Positions 24,608 through 36,925 of a stretch of 64,000 bases of DNA are shown one piece after another. The position numbers and the translations under genes were made by a program. How positions within the stretch are numbered: the stretch's first letter is position 1; each line of letters begins with the position of its first letter. The stretch is from Marthasterias glacialis (taxonomy: Eukaryota > Echinodermata > Asteroidea > Forcipulatida > Asteriidae), in the NCBI GenBank assembly GCA_911728455.2, contig OU452229.1, positions 12,006,878 to 12,070,877 of the forward strand. The letters are read 5' to 3'. A model generated the notes under the pieces. That model ran no database searches. It saw only the letters and a program-made list of their open reading frames with translations, and was not told the DNA's origin.

Positions 24608-26543
24608 TTGGCTATTGTTGACGTACACACAGCATGGCCGTATGCACTGGACATCATCGGGGTGTCCTCACTCCGCAGTCCCTGGCATCCTCCCTGTTTA
24701 TCCCAAACCCCCAAGACCGGCATTTTCGGAAAGCCCATGAGCAGGGCTTTCCAACAGTGTCAGACTTGTCAGTTTCCTGCCAATACCTTGGGAGATAGAG
24801 CCGTTGCTAAGTCTTGTTTTCATTCTGTTACAGCTTCGTGTACAAAAGTGCCATTAGACAGGCGTTTGAAGCGCATTCGGAGCAGCCCTGCTCCCTGGTG
24901 GTTTCAAGACGGAAAATGGCCCTGGCTGGCCGGGAAAACCAGATTTTCGGATGCAGGACTATGGCAGCTACCTACAGTTAAAAGAAATTTCTCTCTAGCC
25001 CCAGTATTTCTGGATTTATTGGCCGTGGCGCAGCCGACTACTTTTTGCGGCGTTTTTTTTACTGGCTTCGGTCCAGCACACATGTAGTTGCCTTGGCTAT
25101 TGTTGACATACACACAGCATGGCCGTATGCACTGAACATCATTGGGGTGTCCTCACTCCGCAGTCCCTGGCATCCTCCCTGTTTCTCCCGAAGCCCCACG
25201 ACCGGTATTTTCGGAAAGCCCATGAGCAGGGCTTTCCAACAGTGTCGGACATGTCAGTTTCCCGCCAATACTTTGGGAGATAGAGCCGTTGCTAAGTCTT
25301 GTTTTCATTCTGTTACAGCTTCGTGTACAAAAGTGCCATTAGACAGGCGTTTAAAGTGCATTCGGAGCAGCACCGCTCCCTGGTGGTTTCAAGACGGAAG
25401 ATGGCCCTGGCTGGCCGGGAAAAGCAGATTTTCGGATGCAGGACTATAGCAGCTACCTACAGGTACAAGAAATTTCTCTCTAGCCCCAGTATTCCTGGAT
25501 TTATTGGCCGTGGCGCAGCCGACTACTTTTTGCGGCGTTTTTTTACTGGCTTCGGTCCAGCACACATGTAGTTGCCTTGGCTATTGTTGACGTACACACA
25601 GCATGGCCGTATGCACTGGACATCATCGGGGTGTCCTCACTCCGCAGTCCCTGGCATCCTCCCTGTTTATCCCAAACCCCCAAGACCGCTTTTCGGAAAG
25701 CCCATGAGCAGGGCTTTCCAACAGTGTCAGACTTGTCAGTTTCCCGCCAATACCTTGGGAGATAGAGCCGTTGCTAAGTCTTGTTTTCATTCTGTTACAG
25801 CTTCGTGTACAAAAGTGCCATTAGACAGGCGTTTGAAGCGCATTCGGAGCAGCCCTGCTCCCTGGTGGTTTCAAGACGGAAAATGGCCCTGGCTGGCCGG
25901 GAAAACCAGATTTTCGGATGCAGGATTATGGCAGCTACCTACAGTTAAAAGAAATTTCTCTCTAGCCCCAGTATTTCTGGATTTATTGGCCGTGGCGCAG
26001 CCGACTACTTTTTGCGGCGTTTTTTTTACTGGCTTCGGTCCAGCACACATGTAGTTGCCTTGGCTATTGTTGACATACACACAGCATGGCCGTATGCACT
26101 GAACATCATTGGGGTGTCCTCACTCCGCAGTCCCTGGCATCCTCCCTGTTTCTCCCGAAGCCCCACGACCGGTATTTTCGGAAAGCCCATGAGCAGGGCT
26201 TTCCAACAGTGTCAGACTTGTCAGTTTCCCGCCAATACTTTGGGAGATAGAGCCGTTGCTAAGTCTTGTTTTCATTCTGTTACAGCTTCGTGTACAAAAG
26301 TGCCATTAGACAGGCGTTTGAAGCGCATTCGGAGCAGCCCTGCTCCCTGGTGGTTTCAAGACGGAAGATGGCCCTGGTTGGCCGGGAAAACCAGATTTTC
26401 GGATGCAGGACTATGGCAGCTACCTACAGGTACTAGAAATTTCTCTCTAGCCCCAGTATTTCTGGATTTATTGGCTGTGGCGCAGCCGACTACTTTTTTC
26501 GGCGTTTTTTTGCTGGCTTCGGTCCAGCACACATGTAGTTGCC
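24608..26543 (+). repeat. Tandem dimer duplication (967-969 bp)
   Basis: The variant donor region cagttaaaagaaa occurs at 24975 and 25942, and gacatacacac with cattggggtg follows each. The offset is 967 bp because the second copy has lost two bases at gaccgcttttcgg near 25686. Two monomer types alternate twice. The dimer is otherwise the same length as two standard units plus one T. Confidence 0.8.
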
Positions 26544-29500
26544 TTGGCTATTGTTGACGTACACACAGCATGGCCGTATGCACTGGACATCATCGGGGTG
26601 TCCTCACTCCGCGGTCCCTGGCATCCTCCCTGTTTATCCCAAACCCCCAGGACCGGTATTTTCGGAAAGCACATGAGCAGGGCTTTCCAACAGTGTCAGG
26701 CTTGTCAGTTTCCCGCCAATACTTTGGGAGATAGAGCCGTTGCTAAGTCTTGTTTTCATTCTGTTACAGCTTCGTGTACAAAAGTGCCATTACACAGGCG
26801 TTTGAAGCGCATTCGGAGCAGCCCTGCCCCCTGGTGGTTTCAAGACAGAAGATGGCCCTGGTTGGCCAGGAAAACCAGATTTTCGGATGCAGGACTGTGG
26901 CAGCTACCTGCAGGTACAAGAAATTTCTCTCTAGCCCCAGTATTTCTGGATTTATTGGCTGTGGCGCAGCCGACTACTTTTTGCGGCGTTTTTTTGCTGG
27001 CTCCGGTCCAGCACACATGTAGTTGCCTTGGCTATTGTTGACGTACACACAGCATGGCCGTATGCACTGGACATCATCGGGGTGTCCTCACTCCGCGGTC
27101 CCTGGCATCCTCCCTGTTTATCCCAAACCCCCAAGACCGGCAATTTCGGAAAGCCCATGAGCAGGGCTTTCCAACAGTGCCAGGCTTGTCAGTTTCCCGC
27201 CAATACTTTGGGAGATAGAGCCGTTGCTAAGTCTTGTTTTCATTCTGTTACAGCTTCGTGTACAAAAGTGCCATTAGACAGGCGTTTGAAGCGCATTCGG
27301 AGCAGCCCTGCTCCCTGGTGGTTTCAAGACGGAAGATGGCCCTGGTTGGCCGGGAAAAACCAGATTTTCGGATGCAAGACTATGGCAGCTACCTACAGGT
27401 ACAAGAAATTTCTCTCTAGCCCCTGTATTTCTGGATTTATTGGCTGTGGCGCAGCCGACTACTTTTTTCGGCGTTTTTTTGCTGGCTTCGGTCCAGCACA
27501 CATGTAGTTGCCTTGGCTATTGTTGACGTACACACAGCATGGCCGTATGCACTGGACATCATCGGGGTGTCCTCACTCCGCGGTCCCTGGCATCCTCCCT
27601 GTTTATCCCAAACCCCCAGGACCGGTATTTTCGGAAAGCACATGAGCAGGGCTTTCCAACAGTGTCAGGCTTGTCAGTTTCCCGCCAATACTTTGGGAGA
27701 TAGAGCCGTTGCTAAGTCTTGTTTTCATTCTGTTACAGCTTCGTGTACAAAAGTGCCATTAGACAGGCGTTTGAAGCGCATTCGGAGCAGCCCTGCCCCC
27801 TGGTGGTTTCAAGACAGAAGATGGCCCTGGTTGGCCAGGAAAACCAGATTTTCGGATGCAGGACTGTGGCAGCTACCTGCAGGTACAAGAAATTTCTCTC
27901 TAGCCCCAGTATTTCTGGATTTATTGGCTGTGGCGCAGCCGACTACTTTTTGCGGCGTTTTTTTGCTGGCTCCGGTCCAGCACACATGTAGTTGCCTTGG
28001 CTATTGTTGACGTACACACAGCATGGCCGTATGCACTGGACATCATCGGGATGTCCTCACTCCGCGGTCCCTGGCATCCTCCCTGTTTATCCCAAACCCC
28101 CAAGACCGGCAATTTCGGAAAGCCCATGAGCAGGGCTTTCCAACAGTGCCAGGCTTGTCAGTTTCCCGCCAATACTTTGGGAGATAGAGCCGTTGCTAAG
28201 TCTTGTTTTCATTCTGTTACAGCTTCGTGTACAAAAGTGCCATTAGACAGGCGTTTGAAGCGCATTCGGAGCAGCCCTGCTCCCTGGTGGTTTCAAGACG
28301 GAAGATGGCCCTGGTTGGCCGGGAAAAACCAGATTTTCGGATGCAAGACTATGGCAGCTACCTATAGGTACAAGAAATTTCTCTCTAGCCCCTGTATTTC
28401 TGGATTTATTGGCTGTGGCGCAGCCGACTACTTTTTGCGGCGTTTTTTTGCTGGCTCCGGTCCAGCACACATGTAGTTGCCTTGGCTATTGTTGACGTAC
28501 ACACAGCATGGCCGTATGCACTGGACATCATCGGGGTGTCCTCACTCCGCGGTCCCTGGCATCCTCCCTGTTTATCCCAAACCCCCAAGACCGGCAATTT
28601 CGGAAAGCCCATGAGCAGGGCTTTCCAACAGTGCCAGGCTTGTCAGTTTCCCGCCAATACTTTGGGAGATAGAGCCGTTGCTAAGTCTTGTTTTCATTCT
28701 GTTACAGCTTCGTGTACAAAAGTGCCATTAGACAGGCGTTTGAAGGGCATTCGGAGCAGCCCTGCTCCCTGGTGGTTTCAAGACGGAAGATGGCCCTGGT
28801 TGGCCGGGAAAAACCAGATTTTCGGATGCAAGACTATGGCAGCTACCTACAGGTACAAGAAATTTCTCTCTAGCCCCTGTATTTCTGGATTTATTGGCTG
28901 TGGCGCAGCCGACTACTTTTTTCGGCGTTTTTTTGCTGGCTTCGGTCCAGCACACATGTAGTTGCCTTGGCTATTGTTGACGTACACACAGCATGGCCGT
29001 ATGCACTGGACATCATCGGGGTGTCCTCACTCCGCGGTCCCTGGCATCCTCCCTGTTTATCCCAAACCCCCAGGACCGGTATTTTCGGAAAGCACATGAG
29101 CAGGGCCTTCCAACAGTGTCAGGCTTGTCAGTTTCCCGCCAATACTTTGGGAGATAGAGCCGTTGCTAAGTCTTGTTTTCATTCTGTTACAGCTTCGTGT
29201 ACAAAAGTGCCATTAGACAGGCGTTTGAAGCGCATTCGGAGCAGCCCTGCCCCCTGGTGGTTTCAAGACGGAAGATGGCCCTGGTTGGCCGGGAAAACCA
29301 GATTTTCAGATGCAGGACTATGGCAGCTACCTACAGGTACAAGAAATTTCTCTCTAGCCCCAGTATTTCTGGATTTATTGGCTGTGGCGCAGCCGACTAC
29401 TTTTTGCGGCGTTTTTTTGCTGGCTCCGGTCCAGCACACATGTAGTTGCCTTGGCTATTGTTGACGTACACACAGCATGGCCGTATGCACTGGACATCAT

Positions 29501-29580
29501 CGGGGTGTCCTCACTCCGCGGTCCCTGGCATCCTCCCTGTTTATCCCAAACCCCCAAGACCGGCAATTTCGGAAAGCCCA
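26468..29580 (+). repeat. 969-bp dimer higher-order repeat with one rearrangement
   Basis: Type A units (caggaccggtattttcgg) occur at about 26648, 27617 and 29071. Type B units (gaccggcaatttcgg) occur at about 27134, 28103, 28588 and 29557. The order is A-B-A-B-B-A-B. Type B monomers carry an extra A (gggaaaaacc) near 27354, 28324 and 28808. The break in strict alternation suggests unequal exchange within the dimer array. Confidence 0.8.
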
Positions 29581-30738
29581 TGAGCAGGGCTTTCCAACAG
29601 TGCCAGGCTTGTCAGTTTCCCGCCAATACTTTGGGAGATAGAGCCGTTGCTAAGTCTTGTTTTCATTCTGTTACAGCTTCGTGTACAAAAGTGCCATTAG
29701 ACAGGCGTTTGAAGCGCATTCGGAGCAGCCCTGCTCCCTGGTGGTTTCAAGACGGAAGATTGCCCTGGTTGGCCGGGAAAACCAGATTTTCAGATGCAAG
29801 ACTATGGCAGCTACCTACAGGTACAAGAAATTTCTCTCTAGCCCCAGTATTTCTGGATTTATTGGCTGTGGCGCAGCCGACTACTTTTTTCGGCGTTTTA
29901 TTGCTGGCTTCGGTCCAGCACACATGTAGTTGCCTTGGCTATTGTTGACGTACACACAGCATGGCCGTATGCACTGGACATCATCGGGGTGTCCTCACTC
30001 CGCGGTCCCTGGCATCCTCCCTGTTTATCCCAAACCCCCAAGACCGGCATTTTCGGAAAGCACATGAGCAGGGCTTTCCAACAGTGTCAGGCTTGTCAGT
30101 TTCCCGCCAATACTTTGGGAGATAGAGCCGTTGCTAAGTCTTGTTTTCATTCTGTTACAGCTTCGTGTACAAAAGTGCCATTAGACAGGCGTTTGAAGCG
30201 CATTCGGAGCAGCCCTGCTCCCTGGTGGTTTCAAGACGGAAGATGGCCCTGGTTGGCCGGGAAAACTAGATTTTCGGATGCAAGACCATGGCAGCTACCT
30301 ACAGGTACAAGAAATTTCTCTCTAGCCCCTGTATTTCTGGATTTATTGGCTGTGGCGCAGCCGACTACTTTTTGCGGCGTTTTTTTACTGGCTTCGGTCC
30401 AGCACACATGTAGTTGCCTTGGCTATTGTTGACATACACACAGCATGGCCGTATGCACTGAACATCATTGGGGTGTCCTCACTCCGCAGTCCCTGGCATC
30501 CTCCCTGTTTATCCCGAAGCCCCACGACCGGTATTTTCGGAAAGCCCATGAGCAGGGCTTTCCAACAGTGTCAGACTTGTCAGTTTCCCGCCAATACTTT
30601 GGGAGATAGAGCCGTTGCTAAGTCTTGTTTTCATTCTGTTACAGCTTCGTGTACAAAAGTGCCATTAGACAGGCGTTTGAAGCGCATTCGGAGCAGCCCT
30701 GCTCCCTGGTGGTTTCAAGACGGAAGATGGCCCTGGTT

Positions 30739-30747
30739 GGCCGGGAA
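30739..30747 (+). repeat. Target site duplication, left copy (GGCCGGGAA)
   Basis: The nine bases before the transposon, ggccgggaa, are repeated exactly after it. An uninterrupted monomer reads ggttggccgggaaaaccag at this place, so removing the element and one 9-bp copy restores a normal monomer. This fixes the element boundaries. Confidence 0.93.
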
Positions 30748-30840
30748 GCGATTTTTTTTCCGTACCACATGCTGAATAGGGAGCTTCAGCGAGGCGTCCC
30801 GATTGGTCGGTTGCTAATGTATTATGCATGTTAGGTCACA
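30748..30840 (+). repeat. Left terminal inverted repeat of the transposon
   Basis: It pairs with the reverse complement of the right end. Conserved blocks are tttttccgtaccaca, caatagggag (aatagggag here), gcgtcccgattggtc, attatgcatg and aggtc. It has eight T after gcga where the right copy has nine. Looser similarity continues to about 30902. Confidence 0.9.
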
Positions 30841-31822
30841 AGAGTTCGTTTTATGTGCTACAACGCGTACATAAGCCCAGCATAAGTGTTGTACGTGCCA
30901 TGTTTATAACTAATAAAGATCGAACAGGGTCAAGAGGCAAGGAAATGCATGAAGTGGGACAGTGACTCGCGATTGTAGGTTTCTTTAACAGCAAAACAAA
31001 CAAAAAAACACAGACATAAAACACTCTATTGATCAAAAGTGACCGAAAGCAAAGAAAGTCAATGAAACACAGCTTAAAAGAAAATGAATAAAACACCGTA
31101 CAAATCACAGTAAAAGCTAACCCAATACCAAAACACAGTACCCAAGAGAGTTGCAGATTGAGATCAAAATAGCTTTAAAGACCAAGTCCATAGCAGTAAT
31201 AACTCGTTCAAACCAGGCAATTAAACTACCAAAATAATGGGAGAGCACAACCAAAAGCTGATGATGCCCCTTGCAGTGCTATAGGCTGCTGTCTGAAGCC
31301 AATTATTACTACAAGGGGTGACTAACAACACACTCAAAGATTACACAAATTAAACCAATTTTTTTAACAGCTTTAGGAGAAACATAAACAGTGGAAAGGT
31401 AATCAACTCTAACGTTTATACAAGCTTTGTTCTACACCCGTGAAGTACCGAAAAACAGGTGGCCCATAATACCCTGTCATTTAAGGCTCTCCACAATACC
31501 ATTTCTTAGTACAAACACATTCTTAGGCTACCACATCTATGTCCCCACATTACTGACCAGAAACTCCCCTGTTGGCCACTATAGTGCACATCAGCAGGTA
31601 ACTTAAAATACCGTAGAAAAAGGACCTCACATACACTCAACACGTATCTCAGATAGAAGTGACCTTGGTTATTCTTGCGGCGTCTGGAACACAAACACCA
31701 TGCTGAACTTGCTGCTGAGTATTCCCTACATAGTACATTCATGGTCCTCCATGGTACATTACAGAGCACGAGGAGGGTCTGTACTTTACGCCGATCACAC
31801 AAAACTTTCGTGTGCAACAGCC
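30841..31822. other. Transposon interior, no gene recognised
   Basis: About 980 bp of unique, A/T-rich sequence. The plus strand is A-rich near 30990-31130 (aaaacaaacaaaaaaacaca). aataaa occurs near 30912 and 31087 but with no coding region to serve. The longest open frames, both on the minus strand (about 85 codons at 30851-31108 and 118 codons at 31506-31862, the latter running into the right terminal repeat), resemble no transposase and lack any motif I know. I call the interior non-coding. Confidence 0.75.
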
Positions 31823-31918
31823 TGCGACCTAAACATGCATAATGCATTTTGTAACTGACCAATCGGGACGCTTCGCTGTAACTCCCTATTGAGCGTGTGG
31901 TACGGAAAAAAAAATCGC
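31823..31918 (-). repeat. Right terminal inverted repeat of the transposon
   Basis: Read on the minus strand, it starts gcgattttttttt and then ccgtaccacacgctc, with the same order of conserved blocks as the left copy. Small indels make it a few bases longer. The two arms differ more than the target duplications do (which are identical), so the arms were probably already diverged in the source element. Confidence 0.9.
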
Positions 31919-31927
31919 GGCCGGGAA
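31919..31927 (+). repeat. Target site duplication, right copy (GGCCGGGAA)
   Basis: An exact copy of the nine bases at 30739-30747, followed by aaccagattttcgg, which completes the interrupted monomer. The perfect match suggests a fairly recent insertion. Confidence 0.93.
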
Positions 31928-32959
31928 AACCAGATTTTCGGATGCAAGACTATGGCAGCTACCTACAGGTACAAGAAACTTCTCTCTAGCCCCAGTATTT
32001 CTGGATTTATTGGCCGTGGCGCAGCCGACTACTTTTTGCGGCGTTTTTTTACTGGCTTCGGTCCAGCACACATGTAGTTGCCTTGGCTATTGTTGACGTA
32101 CACACAGCATGGCCGTATGCACTGGACATCATCGGGGTGTCCTCACTCCGCAGTCCCTGGCATCCTCCCTGTTTATCCCAAACCCCCAAGACCGGCATTT
32201 TCGGAAAGCCCATGAGCAGGGCTTTCCAACAGTGTCAGACTTGTCAGTTTCCCGCCAATACCTTGGGAGATAGAGCCGTTGCTAAGTCTTGTTTTCATTC
32301 TGTTACAGCTTCGTGTACAAAAGTGCCATTAGACAGGCGTTTGAAGCGCATTCGGAGCAGCCCTGCTCCCTGGTGGTTTCAAGACGGAAAATGGCCCTGG
32401 CTGGCCGGGAAAACCAGATTTTCGGATGCAGGACTATGGCAGCTACCTACATTTACAAGAAATTTCTCTCTAGCCCCAGTATTTCTGGATTTATTGGCCG
32501 TGGCGCAGCCGACTACTTTTTGCGGCGTTTTTTTACTGGCTTCGGTCCAGCACACATGTAGTTGCCTTGGCTATTGTTGACATACACACAGCATGGCCGT
32601 ATGCACTGAACATCATTGGGGTGTCCTCACTCCGCAGTCCCTGGCATCCTCCCTGTTTCTCCCGAAGCCCCACGACCGGTATTTTCGGAAAGCCCATGAG
32701 CAGGGCTTTCCAACAGTGTCAGACTTGTCAGTTTCCCGCCAATACTTTGGGAGATAGAGCCGTTGCTAAGTCTTGTTTTCATTCTGTTACAGCTTCGTGT
32801 ACAAAAGTGCCATTAGACAGGCGTTTGAAGCGCATTCGGAGCAGCCCTGCTCCCTGGTGGTTTCAAGACGGAAGATGGCCCTGGTTGGCCGGGAAAACCA
32901 GATTTTCGGATGCAAGACTATGGCAGCTACCTACAGGTACTAGAAATTTCTCTCTAGCC

Positions 32960-35900
32960 CCAGTATTTCTGGATTTATTGGCTGTGGCGCAGCCGACTAC
33001 TTTTTTCGGCGTTTTTTTGCTGGCTTCGGTCCAGCACACATGTAGTTGCCTTGGCTATTGTTGACGTACACACAGCATGGCCGTATGCACTGGACATCAT
33101 CGGGGTGTCCTCACTCCGCGGTCCCTGGCATCCTCCCTGTTTATCCCAAACCCCCAGGACCGGTATTTTCGGAACGCACATGAGCAGGGCTTTCCAACAG
33201 TGTCAGGCTTGTCAGTTTCCCGCCAATACTTTGGGAGATAGAGCCGTTGCTAAGTCTTGTTTTCATTCTGTTACAGCTTCGTGTACAAAAGTGCCATTAG
33301 ACAGGCGTTTGAAGCGCATTCGGAGCAGCCCTGCCCCCTGGTGGTTTCAAGACAGAAGATGGCCCTGGTTGGCCAGGAAAACCAGATTTTCGGATGCAGG
33401 ACTATGGCAGCTACCTGCAGGTACAAGAAATTTCTCTCTAGCCCCAGTATTTCTGGATTTATTGGCTGTGGCGCAGCCGACTACTTTTTGCGGCGTTTTT
33501 TTTGCTGGCTCCGGTCCAGCACACATGTAGTTGCCTTGGCTATTGTTGACGTACACACAGCATGGCCGTATGCACTGGACATCATCGGGGTGTCCTCACT
33601 CCGCAGTCCCTGGCATCCTCCCTGTTTATCCCAAACCCCTAAGACCGGTATTTTCGGAAAGCCCATGAGCAGGGCTTTCCAACAGTGTCAGACTTGTCAG
33701 TTTCCCGCCAATACCGTGGGAGATAGAGCCGTTGCTAAGTCTTGTTTTCATTCTGTTACAGCTTCGTGTACAAAAGTGCCATTAGACAGGCGTTTGAAGC
33801 GCATTCGGAGCAGCCCTGCTCCCTGGTGGTTTCAAGACGGAAAATGGCCCTGGCTGGCCGGGAAAACCAGATTTTCGGATGCAGGACTATGGCAGCTACC
33901 TACAGGTACAAGAAATTTCTCTCTAGCCCCAGTATTTCTGGATTTATTGGCTGTGGCGCAGCCGACTACTTTTTGCGGCGTTTTTTTGCTGGCTCCGGTC
34001 CAGCACACATGTAGTTGCCTTGGCTATTGTTGACGTACACACAGCATGGCCGTATGCACTGGACATCATCGGGGTGTCCTCACTCCGCGGTCCCTGGCAT
34101 CCTCCCTGTTTATCCCAAACCCCCAAGACCGGCAATTTCGGAAAGCCCATGAGCAGGGCTTTCCAACAGTGCCAGGCTTGTCAGTTTCCCGCCAATACTT
34201 TGGGAGATAGAGCCGTTGCTAAGTCTTGTTTTCATTCTGTTACAGCTTCGTGTACAAAAGTGCCATTAGACAGGCGTTTGAAGCGCATTCGGAGCAGCCC
34301 TGCTCCCTGGTGGTTTCAAGACGGAAGATGGCCCTGGTTGGCCGGGAAAACCAGATTTTCAGATGCAAGACTATGGCAGCTACCTACAGGTACAAGAAAT
34401 TTCTCTCTAGCCCCAGTATTTCTGGATTTATTGGCTGTGGCGCAGCCGACTACTTTTTTCGGCGTTTTTTTGCTGGCTTCGGTCCAGCACACATGTAGTT
34501 GCCTTGGCTATTGTTGACGTACACACAGCATGGCCGTATGCACTGGACATCATCGGGGTGTCCTCACTCCGCGGTCCCTGGCATCCTCCCTGTTTATCCC
34601 AAACCCCCAGGACCGGTATTTTCGGAACGCACATGAGCAGGGCTTTCCAACAGTGTCAGGCTTGTCAGTTTCCCGCCAATACTTTGGGAGATAGAGCCGT
34701 TGCTAAGTCTTGTTTTCATTCTGTTACAGCTTCGTGTACAAAAGTGCCATTAGACAGGCGTTTGAAGCGCATTCGGAGCAGCCCTGCCCCCTGGTGGTTT
34801 CAAGACAGAAGATGGCCCTGGTTGGCCAGGAAAACCAGATTTTCGGATGCAGGACTATGGCAGCTACCTGCAGGTACAAGAAATTTCTCTCTAGCCCCAG
34901 TATTTCTGGATTTATTGGCTGTGGCGCAGCCGACTACTTTTTGCGGCGTTTTTTTTGCTGGCTCCGGTCCAGCACACATGTAGTTGCCTTGGCTATTGTT
35001 GACGTACACACAGCATGGCCGTATGCACTGGACATCATCGGGGTGTCCTCACTCCGCAGTCCCTGGCATCCTCCCTGTTTATCCCAAACCCCTAAGACCG
35101 GTATTTTCGGAAAGCCCATGAGCAGGGCTTTCCAACAGTGTCAGACTTGTCAGTTTCCCGCCAATACCGTGGGAGATAGAGCCGTTGCTAAGTCTTGTTT
35201 TCATTCTGTTACAGCTTCGTGTACAAAAGTGCCATTAGACAGGCGTTTGAAGCGCATTCGGAGCAGCCCTGCTCCCTGGTGGTTTCAAGACGGAAAATGG
35301 CCCTGGCTGGCCGGGAAAACCAGATTTTCGGATGCAGGACTATGGCAGCTACCTACAGGTACAAGAAATTTCTCTCTAGCCCCAGTATTTCTGGATTTAT
35401 TGGCTGTGGCGCAGCCGACTACTTTTTGCGGCGTTTTTTTGCTGGCTCCGGTCCAGCACACATGTAGTTGCCTTGGCTATTGTTGACGTACACACAGCAT
35501 GGCCGTATGCACTGGACATCATCGGGGTGTCCTCACTCCGCGGTCCCTGGCATCCTCCCTGTTTATCCCAAACCCCCAAGACCGGCAATTTCGGAAAGCC
35601 CATGAGCAGGGCTTTCCAACAGTGCCAGGCTTGTCAGTTTCCCGCCAATACTTTGGGAGATAGAGCCGTTGCTAAGTCTTGTTTTCATTCTGTTACAGCT
35701 TCGTGTACAAAAGTGCCATTAGACAGGCGTTTGAAGCGCATTCGGAGCAGCCCTGCTCCCTGGTGGTTTCAAGACGGAAGATGGCCCTGGTTGGCCGGGA
35801 AAACCAGATTTTCAGATGCAAGACTATGGCAGCTACCTACAGGTACAAGAAATTTCTCTCTAGCCCCAGTATTTCTGGATTTATTGGCTGTGGCGCAGCC

Positions 35901-36810
35901 GACTACTTTTTTCGGCGTTTTATTGCTGGCTTCGGTCCAGCACACATGTAGTTGCCTTGGCTATTGTTGACGTACACACAGCATGGCCGTATGCACTGGA
36001 CATCATCGGGGTGTCCTCACTCCGCGGTCCCTGGCATCCTCCCTGTTTATCCCAAACCCCCAAGACCGGCATTTTCGGAAAGCACATGAGCAGGGCTTTC
36101 CAACAGTGTCAGGCTTCTCAGTTTCCCGCCAATACTTTGGGAGACAGAGCCGTTGCTAAGTCTTGTTTTCATTCTGTTACAGCTTCGTGTACAAAAGTGC
36201 CATTAGACAGGCGTTTGAAGCGCATTCGGAGCAGCCCTGCCCCCTGGTGGTTTCAAGACAGAAGATGGCCCTGGTTGGCCAGGAAAACCAGATTTTCGGA
36301 TGCAGGACTATGGCAGCTACCTGCAGGTACAAGAAATTTCTCTCTAGCCCCAGTATTTCTGGATTTATTGGCTGTGGCGCAGCCGACTACTTTTTGCGGC
36401 GTTTTTTTTGCTGGCTCCGGTCCAGCACACATGTAGTTGCCTTGGCTATTGTTGACGTACACACAGCATGGCCGTATGCACTGGACATCATCGGGGTGTC
36501 CTCACTCCGCAGTCCCTGGCATCCTCCCTGTTTATCCAAAACCCCTAAGACCGGTATTTTCGGAAAGCCCATGAGCAGGGCTTTCCAACAGTGTCAGACT
36601 TGTCAGTTTCCCGCCAATACCGTGGGAGATAGAGCCGTTGCTAAGTCTTGTTTTCATTCTGTTACAGCTTCGTGTACAAAAGTGCCATTAGACAGGCGTT
36701 TGAAGCGCATTCGGAGCAGCCCTGCTCCCTGGTGGTTTCAAGACGGAAAATGGCCCTGGCTGGCCGGGAAAACCAGATTTTCGGATGCAGGACTATGGCA
36801 GCTACCTACA
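32960..36810 (+). repeat. 1,453-bp trimer higher-order repeat (about 2.7 copies)
   Basis: Markers recur at 1,453 bp: ttcggaacgcacatg at 33169 and 34622; ccctgccccctgg near 33330, 34783 and 36236; cccctaagaccgg near 33634, 35087 and 36540; and ataccgtgggag near 33712, 35165 and 36618. Each unit is one 485-bp and two 484-bp monomers, the 485 arising from an eight-T tract. The third copy is partial and merges with a different variant at about 36812 (cagttacaag). Copies differ by only a handful of bases. Confidence 0.85.
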
Positions 36811-36925
36811 GTTACAAGAAATTTCTCTCTAGCCCCAGTATTTCTGGATTTATTGGCCGTGGCGCAGCCGACTACTTTTTGCGGCGTTTTTTTACTGGCT
36901 TCGGTCCAGCACACATGTAGTTGCC

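Larger units (their letters stand above)
1..30747 (+). repeat. 484-bp satellite array, left block (about 64 monomers)
   Basis: Continuous head-to-tail copies of one monomer, all in the same orientation. The anchor atggcagct recurs at 1, 485, 971, 1452, 1933, 2417, 2901, 3382 and 3866, giving periods of 481-486 bp, and the 484-bp spacing then dominates. Copies differ by scattered substitutions, a 3-bp indel (ccgccattacttagggagga versus the form with gagata) and a T-tract of 7-9. The array is already in mid-monomer at base 1, so its left end is outside the window. Every open frame here (a 165-codon and a 90-codon frame on +, a 68-codon frame on -) recurs once per monomer and follows the repeat rather than a gene. 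No unique-sequence gap longer than a few bases is present. The satellite family itself is not one I recognise. Confidence 0.98.
30748..31918. mobile_element. Non-autonomous DNA transposon, Mutator-like (MULE/MITE type), 1,171 bp
   Basis: The element begins gcgattttttttccgtacca and ends with the matching inverted repeat. The first 93-96 bases at each end pair with about a dozen to fifteen differences, and weaker pairing (to gccatg on the left and catggtac on the right) extends to about 155-169 bp. It is flanked by a perfect 9-bp target duplication. A 9-bp duplication with long terminal inverted repeats is the usual signature of the Mutator superfamily; Merlin (8-9 bp) and hAT (8 bp) are less fitting alternatives. 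The interior is A/T-rich, has no transposase-like protein, and differs in composition from the satellite. It must have been mobilised in trans. Because no other copy is seen in the array, it landed after this part of the array last expanded. Confidence 0.9.

Noticed and set aside
31506-31862. 118-codon minus-strand frame in the transposon as a transposase remnant
   Set aside because: It overlaps the terminal repeat, has no catalytic or zinc-finger pattern, and its composition looks random.
30748-31918. LTR-type or LINE/SINE origin for the insertion
   Set aside because: The ends are inverted, not direct, repeats; the target duplication is 9 bp; there is no poly-A tail, primer-binding site or polypurine tract.
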